Source: Bog-159 sp963756605
GTDB lineage: Bacteria; Acidobacteriota; Terriglobia; Bryobacterales; Bryobacteraceae
Direction of reading: 5' to 3'
Assembly (NCBI GenBank): GCA_963756605.1
Contig: CAVWOT010000007.1
Span: 62,001-126,000, forward strand
Length of the DNA: 64,000 bases
The notes under the pieces were generated by a model, which saw only the letters and a list, made by a program, of their open reading frames with translations, had not been told where the DNA came from and searched no databases. Each line of letters begins with the position of its first letter. Positions within the stretch are counted from its first letter, which is position 1. A program made the translations under genes and the position numbers. Positions 46,412 through 55,271 of this stretch are shown piece by piece.

Positions 46412-47353
46412 ATGCGCATCGGAACAGTCGCGGTGAACTCGGTATTACTCTTCTCACTAGGGTTCACCGGTCATCTCCAAAGTCAAGAAGCGTCGCAGCA
46501 CGTCTCTTATCGCACGGTGAGGGTTGACGGACTCGCCATTTTTTATCGGGAAGCGGGACCGAAGGATGCCCCAGCGATTCTCCTGCTCCACGGGTTGCCC
46601 TCTTCGTCGCGCATGTTCGAGCCGCTCTTCGCCCGGCTTTCCGATCGCTATCACCTTGTCGCGGCCGATTACCCGGGCTTCGGACACAGCGACTGGCCGA
46701 ATCCAAAAACCTTCGCGTATACATTCGATCACTACGGAGAGATCATGAGTCACTTCGCCGAAGCGCTGGGACTCTCGCGCTACACGCTTTACATGCAGGA
46801 TTATGGCGGCCCAGTAGGTTTTCGCATGGCTTTGTCCCATCCGGAGCGGATCGAAGCTCTCATCGTCCAGAACGCGGTGGCGCACAACGAAGGACTAGGG
46901 GCGAATTGGAAGCCGCGGCGAGCCTTCTGGGCCGATCGCGCTGCCAACGAAAGCACGCTTCGCACCAATCTCCTGTCGCTACCGGCGACCCGTACCCGCC
47001 ACGTTGGAAGCGATCCAAACGTGGATCGCTACGACCCTGATCTGTGGACCGACGAGTTTGCGTTCCTAAGCCAGCCGGGGCAGGTGGACATTCAGAGCGA
47101 CCTGTTCTACGACTATCGAACCAATGTGGACGCTTACCCGAAATGGCAAGCATGGATGCGCGAAAAGCAGCCGCGCCTGCTAGTGCTCTGGGGAAAGTAT
47201 GACCCGTCGTTCGATCTTTCGGAGCCCGAAGCCTATCGCCGCGATGTGCCGAACGCTCAGGTTCATGTTCTGGACGCAGGTCACTTCGCATTGGACACGG
47301 CTGCAGATGAGATCGCCGCATGGGTCCGAGGCTTTGTCGCTTCGTCACGTTGA
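46412..47353 (+). CDS. Secreted alpha/beta hydrolase (haloalkane dehalogenase/epoxide hydrolase-like)
   Basis: From MRIGTVAVNSVLLFSLGFTG (signal peptide) this 313-residue protein has the oxyanion LLHGLPSSSRMFEPL, a nucleophile Asp in YMQDYGGPVGFRMA and the catalytic His in DAGHFALD. The Asp nucleophile points to dehalogenase or epoxide hydrolase chemistry rather than an esterase. GGGAG precedes the ATG. It sits in the accessory catabolic patch. Confidence 0.85.
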   Translation: MRIGTVAVNSVLLFSLGFTGHLQSQEASQHVSYRTVRVDGLAIFYREAGPKDAPAILLLHGLPSSSRMFEPLFARLSDRYHLVAADYPGFGHSDWPNPKTFAYTFDHYGEIMSHFAEALGLSRYTLYMQDYGGPVGFRMALSHPERIEALIVQNAVAHNEGLGANWKPRRAFWADRAANESTLRTNLLSLPATRTRHVGSDPNVDRYDPDLWTDEFAFLSQPGQVDIQSDLFYDYRTNVDAYPKWQAWMREKQPRLLVLWGKYDPSFDLSEPEAYRRDVPNAQVHVLDAGHFALDTAADEIAAWVRGFVASSR

Positions 47354-47380
47354 AAATTGTCATGTTCCAATGGTATTCAT

Positions 47381-47977
47381 ATGCGATCTGACATTGTTGC
47401 AGGGGCCATCTTGCCCGACTATGAGCTTTCCGACCACACCGCCAAACGGCGGAAGCTTTCCGAGCTGCAAGGACAACATCCAATGGTTCTGGTCCTCAGC
47501 CGCGGAGGTTTCTGCCCCAAGGACCGCCGTCAGGCTGAAGGGCTGGTTGAACTCCATCGTGAGTTGGAGGTTGCATATTGCCGGCTGGTCACGATCAGTA
47601 CCGACAATATCACTCAAACGAATGAATATCGCAGCGGAGTCGGCGCCCACTGGCCTTTCCTCTCCGACGTTGGGCGTATCGTCCAAAGAGATCTCGACAT
47701 CGCCGAATACACTGACCCTCTTCACGATCCTATGATCCCCCACGTGATTGTCCTGGAGCCTGGTCTTGTCATTTATAAGGTTTACAACGGCTATTGGTTC
47801 TTTGGCCGGCCCACTCTGGAGGATCTCCGCCAGGACCTGCGCGCCGTTACCATGAAATGCCGGCCCGACTGGGACATCACAACGCCCGAGCTTAGAGCGG
47901 CGTGGCAGCAAGGCCGCAAAGAACTCTTCTACCCTTACGGCAAAACATATGCCCAAACTCTCGGTGAACAGGATTGA
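47381..47977 (+). CDS. Peroxiredoxin-like (AhpC/TSA) redoxin
   Basis: This 198-residue thioredoxin-fold protein has GAILPDYELSDHTAKRRKLSEL, the peroxidatic-type Cys in SRGGFCPKDRRQ and LSDVGRIVQRDLDIAEYTDP. It has one Cys in the active motif, so it resembles 1-Cys redoxins. The ATG at 47381 follows the hydrolase gene by 27 bases. A detoxifying role beside the hydrolases is inferred. Confidence 0.82.
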   Translation: MRSDIVAGAILPDYELSDHTAKRRKLSELQGQHPMVLVLSRGGFCPKDRRQAEGLVELHRELEVAYCRLVTISTDNITQTNEYRSGVGAHWPFLSDVGRIVQRDLDIAEYTDPLHDPMIPHVIVLEPGLVIYKVYNGYWFFGRPTLEDLRQDLRAVTMKCRPDWDITTPELRAAWQQGRKELFYPYGKTYAQTLGEQD

Positions 47978-48125
47978 AGCGCAACGCAGCAAAGGACAAA
48001 TTCAGATGGGTGTGGCTACTTCAGAACGACGGCCAAGTACTCATAATTCAACCAGTTAAGGCCCATCAGCCTGTCTTCGGCTATTGCTTAAGCCGGGGTT
48101 ATCGGAATAACCCCTGTTTTTGGAA

Positions 48126-48524
48126 TCAGTTCGGCCGCTTGGAGTCTGCCAGTTTGGCTTGGAATCGGAGGATGGTTTTTGAAAGTTTATCGAGGCGATT
48201 GAGCAGCGTTCTCAACTTGCGATATTGCTGTGCCGCTGCCCTGTACAGCGGAGCCGCTTCCGGCGAGAGTTTGACATTGACCGTTTTGCCGTTCGCTTTG
48301 TAGGTAAGTTCGAAGTACGGGCCGTGGCGCTTGGTGGCGTCGGAGGCGCAGGCGCACTGGGCTTTGCCGCACTTCATCATTCGCTTCAGAACCGTACCTT
48401 TGCAGAAATATTCGATCTGCTCCAGGCCTCGTCTGAGTTCCAGAAAGCGTTGCGTGTGGCGCTCCAGGGAGGCATTTCGTGCAACGGGACGGAAGCCGCT
48501 TTTCGAAACAGAAACACGTGACAT
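48126..48524 (-). CDS. DUF6788-type accessory protein of the insertion sequence
   Basis: This 132-residue protein from MSRVSVSKSGFRP has a Cys-rich core (LKRMMKCGKAQCACASDATKRHGPYFELTYK) resembling DUF6788, followed by a coiled-coil tail of ~60 residues. Proteins of this type accompany some ISKra4 and other transposons. A metal-binding or DNA-contact role is possible. It is divergent from the transposase with 29 bases between start codons. Confidence 0.7.
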   Translation of the reverse strand: MSRVSVSKSGFRPVARNASLERHTQRFLELRRGLEQIEYFCKGTVLKRMMKCGKAQCACASDATKRHGPYFELTYKANGKTVNVKLSPEAAPLYRAAAQQYRKLRTLLNRLDKLSKTILRFQAKLADSKRPN

Positions 48525-48526
48525 TG

Positions 48527-48552
48527 TTCTTACGGTTATATTACCGTAAGAA
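48527..48552. promoter_or_regulatory. Perfect palindrome between divergent IS genes
   Basis: TTCTTACGGT and ACCGTAAGAA flank a 6-base AT centre (TATATT). The palindrome fills nearly all of the 29 bases between the two start codons, so a protein bound there would control both genes. It probably also masks or contains their ribosome-binding sites. Confidence 0.7.
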
Positions 48553-48553
48553 G

Positions 48554-50008
48554 ATGGCGACTGCAACCTGTTTCCTTGCTGATACCAGACTGGCGTTTGT
48601 TGAGTTCTCCCTGCTGGAGTCCTGGCTGGCATCCTCCAGCGCCCTCCAACTCCCTCTCCACCAGATCGAGTCCCAACAGCAGGCTAAAGGCCGCGAGGTC
48701 CAACGCCTGCTCCTCCAAGCCCATTTGCAGCATCGCGGCAACGGAGATGTGGGACCAGCCCTGTACCTCCAACAGCAGGACGGCGCAGTGCTCTTCTCCC
48801 ACCGCCGACTGGGCGCCCGCTCGCTGACCACCGTCTTTGGAACCGTCGAACTGGTCCGCATGGGCTATTCGCGCCCCGGCGTGCCCGGCATCTTTCCCCT
48901 GGATCGGGCGCTGACTCTGCCCGGACGCTCGTTCTCTTACGAACTCCAGCGGCGCCTGGTCAAGGCGGCCGTGCAGAACCCTTTCCTGGATTCGGTCCAG
49001 ACTATCGCCGACCTGACCGGCGTTTCCGTCTCCAAGCGCAGTCTGGAGCAGATCCTGCCGGACGCGGCTCAAGACTTTGACGCTTTTTACCGGCAGCGTC
49101 CCCCCGAACCTGCTACAGGCACCATTCTAGTGGCAGCCGTCGATTGTAAGGGCATTCCCATGGTCAAGCCTGCCGGCGCGCAAGCCACATCGCGGCTGTC
49201 GAAAGGACAGAAGGCCAACAAGAAGCGCATGGCCACCGTCGCCGCTGTCTTCACTCGCGCCCCTCGGGTGCGCACTGCGCAGCAGGTCGTGGAAAGCTTG
49301 TTCCGTCTCTCCCTCACCAGTTCGCAGGATGCGCCAGCGCCACCGCGTCCGGAAAACAAAAGGGTATGGGCCAGTCTGCTCAAGGGCAAGAATGCCGTCA
49401 TTGAGGAGGTAGCCGAAGAGATGGAACGGCGGGATCCGTTAGCATCCAAAACACGGTTGGCCCTCACCGACGGTGAGCGCGCTCTCCAGATCCGAGTCGA
49501 ACGGAAGCTGAAAGTCACTTTGATTCTGGATCTGATGCACGCTCTGGAGAAACTGTGGAAAGCCGCTTATGTCTTCCATGCCGAAGGCAGCCTGGAGGCC
49601 GACCTGTGGGTCCTGGACCGCACCTTGCGAATCCTGGTCGGCGATGTGGGCCAGGTCGTCAAAGGGATTCGGCAAAGTATCACCAAACGGGGCCTGTCCG
49701 GGGCCGGGAGCAAAACGTTGCGCGGAGTCGCCGATTACCTTTACCGAAACCGCGCCCGCATGCGCTATCACGAATACCTCGCTAACGGCTGGCCCATCGC
49801 GAGCGGCCCGGTCGAAGGCGCCTGTAAAAACCTGATCAAAGACCGCATGGAGCGTTCCGGCATGCGCTGGACCGAGCCGATGGCCGAAGCCATCGTCCAG
49901 CTCAGAGCCATCTACCTCTCCGGAGACTTCGACCACTACTGGCAATTCCACATCGAACAGGATCAGCGCCGCCTATATCCCGCCGACTGGAGCGTCGTTC
50001 CAAAGTAG
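48554..50008 (+). CDS. ISKra4 family transposase
   Basis: From MATATCFLADTRLAF this 484-residue DDE transposase has the ISKra4 C-terminal marks GPVEGACKNLIKDRMERSGMRW, EAIVQLRAIYLSGDFD and an HxxQRRLYP end. Candidate catalytic Asps lie in VAAVDCKGIP and LILDLMHALEKLW. It appears intact. Its stop lies inside the right terminal repeat. Confidence 0.85.
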   Translation: MATATCFLADTRLAFVEFSLLESWLASSSALQLPLHQIESQQQAKGREVQRLLLQAHLQHRGNGDVGPALYLQQQDGAVLFSHRRLGARSLTTVFGTVELVRMGYSRPGVPGIFPLDRALTLPGRSFSYELQRRLVKAAVQNPFLDSVQTIADLTGVSVSKRSLEQILPDAAQDFDAFYRQRPPEPATGTILVAAVDCKGIPMVKPAGAQATSRLSKGQKANKKRMATVAAVFTRAPRVRTAQQVVESLFRLSLTSSQDAPAPPRPENKRVWASLLKGKNAVIEEVAEEMERRDPLASKTRLALTDGERALQIRVERKLKVTLILDLMHALEKLWKAAYVFHAEGSLEADLWVLDRTLRILVGDVGQVVKGIRQSITKRGLSGAGSKTLRGVADYLYRNRARMRYHEYLANGWPIASGPVEGACKNLIKDRMERSGMRWTEPMAEAIVQLRAIYLSGDFDHYWQFHIEQDQRRLYPADWSVVPK

Positions 50009-50017
50009 CCACACCCA

Positions 50018-50822
50018 ATTGATTATCCCCATCGTGCTGCCTCCCGATGATGATCTGGCACCCCTGCCTGGCTTGATTCAGCTAAGGGCTGTGTCTCCAA
50101 GAGCAGGCTGGATCACACTTTGGGGGAAGTGGACTGACCTCCTAGGCGAACCCACGGAAAGGGTCGACTGGGTGAATGCTGTTGCTAATGCATTTTCCGA
50201 GGGGCGCAAGCGTGCACTCCATGAGAAGCCTGTGACGGCGCTCAATGAACTGTTCGACAACGTGGAAAACATCCAGTCTCTCCAGACGGTCCTTGCTGAC
50301 CTAATCGAGAAGCTGATTTCCAAGATTGAAGGGGGCGCAGCCGATCAGTCTTATAGATCACCTCAAAGCATGCTGGGAAGGAGGCTTGATGGGCTTTGCG
50401 GTGAAGCCCAAGCCGCGCTACTGGCGAGTGAACAGATTCGTCTGTCAAGGGATTTCGCCGATCCAAGTGCAGCGGTGATGTGCTTTGGGCGAGCCGTGGA
50501 ACTCCAGTTAAGACATCAGACCGTTAAGCGTTTCGAACGCGACCACAGCTTGCGCAGAAGCCTCTATCCAAAACGAGAAAACAACCTCGGTGGTTTTCTT
50601 TTCAATTTGAGTCAGCTTTCTGAACACGATCGTGCTATCTTCGCCCATAAGTGGTGCGATCCTTCGCGTACAAGCGCAGTTCTATCGGAGTTCAACCAGG
50701 CTCGAAACCGAGCTACGCACGGAGAACCACAGGCGAAGCATGTCGTCGATTCCACCGTTGGCGATTGGCTTGGTGGCACCTCGAAGGCGGTGGAATTATG
50801 GAGCATTCTGACACCTGAATAG
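50018..50822 (+). pseudogene. 5'-truncated gene with a HEPN-like RNxxxH motif
   Basis: The frame begins flush with the right end of the ISKra4 element and has no ATG, so its N-terminus is lost. About 267 residues remain. The C-terminal third is helical and holds EFNQARNRATHGEP, where RNRATH matches the HEPN RNase motif RNxxxH. An upstream DQSYRSPQSMLGRRLDG region is unrecognised. HEPN domains are common in toxin-antitoxin and abortive-infection proteins, but many are inactive. No partner is left beside it. No family is claimed. Confidence 0.55.
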
Positions 50823-50852
50823 CGGTCGATGTGCCAGTTTGCTTTTCGTCTG

Positions 50853-51248
50853 TTAGCGTTCATCCGAAAGCGTAGTTTTTTGAACTTTGGCCGGACCGGG
50901 GTTGTCGAGGGCACCGCGTAACTTGAGGCGTAGGTATTCAAGATAACCGCTGGGAGTTGGGTGTTCCAGGAGTTCGTCAATGACCGGTTGGAAGTAGGCC
51001 AAGGAACGGATTCGCGGCAGGGGAGGCACGTCAGAGGGACGGGTCATGCGGCGGAGGCAGGCCAGCAAGAGGGCGGTCTCAACTACGGTAAGGGGGATGC
51101 CGCGATCACACCAGATGCGCGCCTGGCGCTGGTCTGGAACGCTGGCGCGCAACGGCGTGTCCGGCAGGTCTACGTAGAGAGTCAGCACCGCGGTGACATA
51201 CAGTGCGGGATTAGAATTCGGGTCCAGGATGGACCCGGCGGGAGTCAT
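50853..51248 (-). CDS. IS21-associated accessory protein
   Basis: This 131-residue protein overlaps the istB stop by four bases and ends two bases inside the left terminus. It has LPDTPLRASVPDQRQARIWCDRGIPLTVVETALLLACLRR and IRSLAYFQPVIDELLE, a helical pattern I associate with an extra gene of some IS21 elements. Its role in transposition is unknown. Confidence 0.65.
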   Translation of the reverse strand: MTPAGSILDPNSNPALYVTAVLTLYVDLPDTPLRASVPDQRQARIWCDRGIPLTVVETALLLACLRRMTRPSDVPPLPRIRSLAYFQPVIDELLEHPTPSGYLEYLRLKLRGALDNPGPAKVQKTTLSDER

Positions 51249-52003
51249 TTCTTCCTCCGGCGCGCGGCGGTTTCCTGCTCGCTCTCGCGCATCCGATAGC
51301 TGTCCCCTTCAATCGCGGTGACGTCGGCGTGATGGAGCAAACGATCCAGCAGCGTGACGATACAGGTCGCGTTGGGAAAGACTTCATTCCATTCTTTGAA
51401 CGGACGATTCGTTGTCAGGATGACGGGCTTACGTTCGTAGCGCCGGTTGATGACTTCATAGAGGAGATCGGCCGCCTTGTCGTCGAAGGACAGATACCCG
51501 ACTTCGTCGATGCACAACAATCCCACATTGGCATACCCGCGTAACTTGTGGCGGCGGCCTTCCGGGGACTGGCGATGCAGTTCTTCGAGTAGCGCGGCGG
51601 CGGAACGAAACAGCACGGAGTGCCCGGCGAGCACAGCGGCGTGCGCGATGTTTTGAGCGATCATGGTTTTGCCCAACCCATTGCGGCCCACTAGGATGAG
51701 ATTGCGCGTTTCGCCCAGAAAATCCAGCGTCAGCGCACGTTCGATAATGTCGCGCTCGATCTTGGTGGGCCAGGACCAATCGAAGTCTGCCATGGGCTTG
51801 AATCTCTTGATGCCGCTGACCCGCAGGCGGCGCTCCAGACTGCGGCGGGAACGTTCGGCGGTTTCTGCCTTGGTGAGTTCTTCGAGGATCTGAAGGGGGG
51901 AGCGGGCCTTGGTGACACGCGCGAGAAAGTCGTCCAACTGCGCGGGTACGGCGCACAAGCCGATCTGCTTGAGTTGGCCAGCAAGGTTATGGTTCGTCAT
52001 CAT
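51245..52003 (-). CDS. istB: IS21-family helper ATPase IstB
   Basis: This 252-residue AAA+ ATPase has a Walker A-like GRNGLGKTMIAQ (GxxGxGKT), Walker B LLCIDEVGYLSFD and the sensor TTNRPFKEWNEVF. IstB helps IstA choose and capture targets. The start MMTNHNLAG lies inside the end of istA (17-base overlap); an upstream ATG at 52030 is also possible. It is full length. Confidence 0.92.
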   Translation of the reverse strand: MMTNHNLAGQLKQIGLCAVPAQLDDFLARVTKARSPLQILEELTKAETAERSRRSLERRLRVSGIKRFKPMADFDWSWPTKIERDIIERALTLDFLGETRNLILVGRNGLGKTMIAQNIAHAAVLAGHSVLFRSAAALLEELHRQSPEGRRHKLRGYANVGLLCIDEVGYLSFDDKAADLLYEVINRRYERKPVILTTNRPFKEWNEVFPNATCIVTLLDRLLHHADVTAIEGDSYRMRESEQETAARRRKK

Positions 52004-53475
52004 CTGTGTCTCGGGTGCGAGCGAGTTCATCGTAGGTCTCCAAATCATGCGGACGGACATCGAGTAATTGGGCTTGCGGATGGCGGCTGAGGTCGAGGGC
52101 CAGCGGCGCAGAACGGCTTTGCCGGCGAAGCAGGAAGGCGACGGAAGCGGCGCGCGGCGTGTTGCGCTGGAGCGCTTCGACGATGGCGCGGCGCAGAGCA
52201 GCGGCGCCATACTGTTCCAGCAACTTCATCAGTTGCGCCGTCTGGTAGCCAGCCGACTCGCCTTGGGCGAAAGCGAGATCGAGAAGTATCTTGCTCTCCG
52301 GAACGGCCTGCTCCAAACGACCGCCAGGCGTGGAGTGGAATGCTTTGCGCTTGATCTTGAGCACCGCTTCCTGATGCGCGGGTTCGAGCACAAGTTGGTG
52401 GCGATCATAGGTGCGTATATGTCGAGCGATCTCGATGGAACCATCCAGAATGCGCACGCTGGTATCGGATGCGACTAACGTCAACTGGCGTCCAATGGCT
52501 TGCGGCGTAATGGAGTAATCGTTGAGATCGAAGCGCACATAGATGGTTTTGTGGGAGCGCACGGCTTCGATGCGGTCGGTGGGAAACGGATGCAGGGCAT
52601 GCGGAAGCAACAGCGGCCGCTCTTGCTCGAAGATCTCGGCCACCGTGAGGTGGTCGCCGCCCGGCCAGCGCCGTTGGTGGGCGACTTGATCTCGCCAGAG
52701 TAGCGCTTGCCGATTGCATTCGTCCAACGTGGTGAAGGTGCGGCCCGCCCAGAAAGAATCGCGCACATAGCGAATGGCTCGCTCCACACGCCCTTTCTGA
52801 TTGCCCGCGCGAACCTGGCAGGGCCGTGGCGCGAAGTGATAGTGCGCGCTCAACTCGATGAGTCGGGGGTGGAACAGAATCTGATTGCCGCGCCGCTCGA
52901 GGACGGCACTTTTCAGGTTGTCGTAAAGAATTTACGCGCGGCTGCCCGCCCCAGAATGCAAATGCGTGGACATGGCCGCGCAAGAAGTTCTCCATGGTTT
53001 GGTCGAAGAAGAACTCCAGATACAGGGCGCGCGAATATGATAGCGTCATCACAAAGCAGGACAAGGCGCGCTTGGCACGTCCGACCATCACATGACCGAA
53101 GTGTGCCCAATCGACTTGGGCCTGCTCGCCGGGAAACATTTGCAGTTGCAGAAAGGGTTCGCGCTTTTGCGGACGCATGCGAGACACGGCACGGCGCAAC
53201 TGCACGATGCTCCCGCTATAGCCACGGTCGTGAATCATTTGGAAGATGCGTGTGGCGCGCAGTCGCGGATGTTGATCGAGTGTCTCGTGAATGAACGCCA
53301 TGTAGGGATCGACGACGGACGCACGAAGTGGCTGGGTACCGTGAAAACGCTCGCTTTCAATAGCCTTGCGAACGGCATCGGGATGAACGTTCAATTCACT
53401 GGCAATGGTGCCGATCTTCCAATGTTCGACGTAAAAGTAGCGGCGAATTTGCGCGCGGGTTTCCGGGCTGATCAT
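51987..53475 (-). pseudogene. istA: IS21-family transposase IstA, frameshifted
   Basis: The first frame has a helix-turn-helix (EHWKIGTIASELNVHPDAVRKAI) and the first catalytic Asp in QVDWAHFG, up to FWGGQPRV. An extra A in a three-base run (52931-52933) breaks it. The other frame continues ILYDNLKSAV (second Asp) and QKGRVERAIRYVRD (Glu) to 51987. Thus the DDE triad is split. Without repair the element cannot move by itself. Confidence 0.88.
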
Positions 53476-53484
53476 GAGATGGAC

Positions 53485-53928
53485 TCACTTTCTTCGTGGA
53501 GTGCGTGGAAACGGATCGATGAGCCGTCCAATGCGACCGCAGATCCGGCAGCGCAGCGGTAAAGCAGGCTGAGCTTCCGGCCAGGACTGAGATATCGGAG
53601 GACTTTCTTGCGGATTGGCACGTCCACCTTCAAATGATGCCGGGGCTGTGATCGAAAGGGAACCTTGATCCGTCACGCCCGCATGGACTTGCCGGCGGCG
53701 GCACCGGTAATCGCGTTGCCGGTCGCGATGATCGAGCCGTCCTTCGGGGCTCTGCTGGTGACGGCTGTTGGCGCACCGTCGTTGGCGGACTCGGGCGTGC
53801 TCACGACACGGGGTGCTGCAGTAGCGCTGTCCGCGATCACAGTGCGCGCAGATGAAGAACACTGCGTGGCACTCGCCACCGAGGCAAACTCGTTGCCGGA
53901 GTACGGCTTCGCCATGAACCGCCGCCAT
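53485..53928 (-). CDS. IS21-associated Cys-rich (zinc-finger-like) protein
   Basis: This 147-residue protein has ICAHCDRGQRYCSTPCREHARVRQRRCANSRHQQSPEGR, a four-Cys finger followed by a basic helix, then DHRDRQRDYRCRR. I recall such proteins at the 5' end of some IS21 elements. It ends nine bases before istA starts. DNA binding is inferred. The start is uncertain; an upstream start would need another frame. Confidence 0.65.
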   Translation of the reverse strand: MAAVHGEAVLRQRVCLGGECHAVFFICAHCDRGQRYCSTPCREHARVRQRRCANSRHQQSPEGRLDHRDRQRDYRCRRRQVHAGVTDQGSLSITAPASFEGGRANPQESPPISQSWPEAQPALPLRCRICGRIGRLIDPFPRTPRRK

Positions 53929-54199
53929 GCGTCATCGCAGGCGGCACTGGACAACGGCACTGGTTTCGTGGCAGGTTGGAACCAGCTCAGTTTGGTTTTA
54001 CCTGTCGAAAGGTTGCCGAACTCGGAACCCTGCCGCTCCAACGGCAGGGTTCCATCCGCTTCCCGCCCTTGATGACAAGATACTTCGTTCAGCCAGCGTA
54101 TTGATGATCGGACAGATGATTGCGCCTTCGGCGCGATGATGTCGCTCTCTACGGCCAAAGCTTAGAAAACTACGTTTTCAGATGATTGCTGACATCGTC

Positions 54200-54541
54200 C
54201 GAGGCCCGGTCCCTGCACCTAGTGGACGGTCCTGCGTTACCGGCATTCTGTCCGCGAGGTTTGGTGGCGCCTCGGGCGTTGGCGGTGCGACCGGAGGTGG
54301 AACCTGCAGCTCTGATCGCGTGGTGGCTGGTCATTTCCAGGCTGCGCTAACCGGCGATCCGCGAGGCTTCGATTCGCGCTGCCCCCTCCTGCTGACGCCA
54401 AGTGATGTTGCGGGGCGGAATGAATGCGGGCCGAGTCCAAGGAAATCGCTGGAAATCCGACCCTGTGATGTTCCGATGATACTACAGGCCGGCAGAGGCT
54501 CATTTCGCTACATCGGCGAGTCCGCACATGCTCTTGCGGCC
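54200..54541. other. Intergenic region between IS21 element and abiEi
   Basis: About 340 bases. An open frame here (from 54182, 128 codons) starts inside the IS end and has biased Gly/Ser/Arg composition; I see no gene in it. Confidence 0.5.
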
Positions 54542-54569
54542 TTGACACGAGGGTGGCCTTGCGTATAGT
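54542..54569 (+). promoter_or_regulatory. Putative sigma-70 promoter of abiEi
   Basis: TTGACA (54542-54547) and TATAGT (54564-54569) are 16 bases apart, 28 bases before the abiEi ATG. Confidence 0.5.
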
Positions 54570-54596
54570 GCTAATTTAATTGTAGGATTGTGTTGG

Positions 54597-55271
54597 ATGC
54601 CCCGACATCATCGTGCTGCGCAACGGAAGCTCTTCGAGGTCGCTCACGACCAGCCGGGCTTCTTTACCGCAAAGCAGGCAAAGGCGGCCGGTTTTGCTGA
54701 GAACACCCATCCTTACCATGTGGGGGTAGGAAACTGGATTCGCGAACACCGCGGGATCTACCGGCTCGCCCTTTTCCCGCTGGCGGAGCATCCCGACCTC
54801 GTCAAGTGGTCCCTGTGGTCAAAGAATCGGAACGAAGTTACGGAGGGAGCCTACAGCCATCAGACCGCTCTGAGTCTGTATGAGCTGTCGGACCTGAATC
54901 CAGCCAAGCTGCACATGATCGTCCCGACCCACTTCCGGCGGAACAGCGAGATCCCCGCTATCCTGGTTCTGCATTACGCAGATCTGGCCGTCGAAGACGT
55001 CCAGGTGGCGCAGGGTTTCAGGTATACGCGACCCCTCCGAACCATCCTGGATCTGATCGAAGCCAATAGCGTCGAACACACTTTTCTGCGTCAAGCCCTT
55101 AGACAAGCTTTCCATCGCGGGTTAATTACGCGATCGCAGGTCAACAGGGTAGGACTGAGCGCTCGGGCCCAAAAAGTTTTCGAAAGTCTTCGACGACAGG
55201 TCGCGTTACCGATATGTCACGAGACTAAGCGACGGCGAAGGCATTCCGCAGAGCCCTCGAAGACCGCCTGA
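54597..55271 (+). CDS. AbiEi-type antitoxin (type IV toxin-antitoxin)
   Basis: This 224-residue protein starts MPRHHRAAQRKLFEVAHDQPGFFTAKQAKAAGF, a winged-helix AbiEi N-domain, with an upstream TTGACA/TATAGT promoter. The central domain has GIYRLALFP, the SHQTALSLYELSDLNPAKLHMIVP and RTILDLI landmarks. AbiEi represses the operon and counteracts the AbiEii nucleotidyltransferase. The last ~20 residues are basic and overlap the toxin start by 58 bases, more than usual, so its end may be shifted too. Confidence 0.85.
   Translation: MPRHHRAAQRKLFEVAHDQPGFFTAKQAKAAGFAENTHPYHVGVGNWIREHRGIYRLALFPLAEHPDLVKWSLWSKNRNEVTEGAYSHQTALSLYELSDLNPAKLHMIVPTHFRRNSEIPAILVLHYADLAVEDVQVAQGFRYTRPLRTILDLIEANSVEHTFLRQALRQAFHRGLITRSQVNRVGLSARAQKVFESLRRQVALPICHETKRRRRHSAEPSKTA

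Larger units (their letters stand above)
48007..50017 (+). mobile_element. ISKra4-type insertion sequence with divergent accessory gene
   Basis: A 2011-base element has 25-base terminal inverted repeats (48007-48031 and 49993-50017) starting TGGGTGTGGCTACTT with two mismatches. It holds a transposase and a divergent DUF6788 gene. No convincing target duplication was found. Its right end removes the start of the HEPN-like gene. Confidence 0.85.
50851..54194 (-). mobile_element. IS21-type element with two accessory genes
   Basis: A 3344-base element ends in imperfect inverted repeats TGTTAGCGTTCATC... and TGTCAGCAATCATC..., sharing GAAA-CGTAGTTTT inside. The 5-base sequence TCGTC flanks both ends (50846-50850, 54195-54199), a normal IS21 target duplication. 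It carries istA (frameshifted), istB, a downstream gene and an upstream Cys-rich gene, all on the minus strand. Confidence 0.88.

Noticed and set aside
46242..46436. 64-codon frame starting in the 10-bp repeats
   Set aside because: Starts inside the repeats, lacks a ribosome-binding site and overlaps the supported signal-peptide start of the hydrolase.
54182..54568. 128-codon plus-strand frame between IS21 and abiEi
   Set aside because: Begins inside the IS terminus and overlaps the abiEi promoter; composition looks non-coding.
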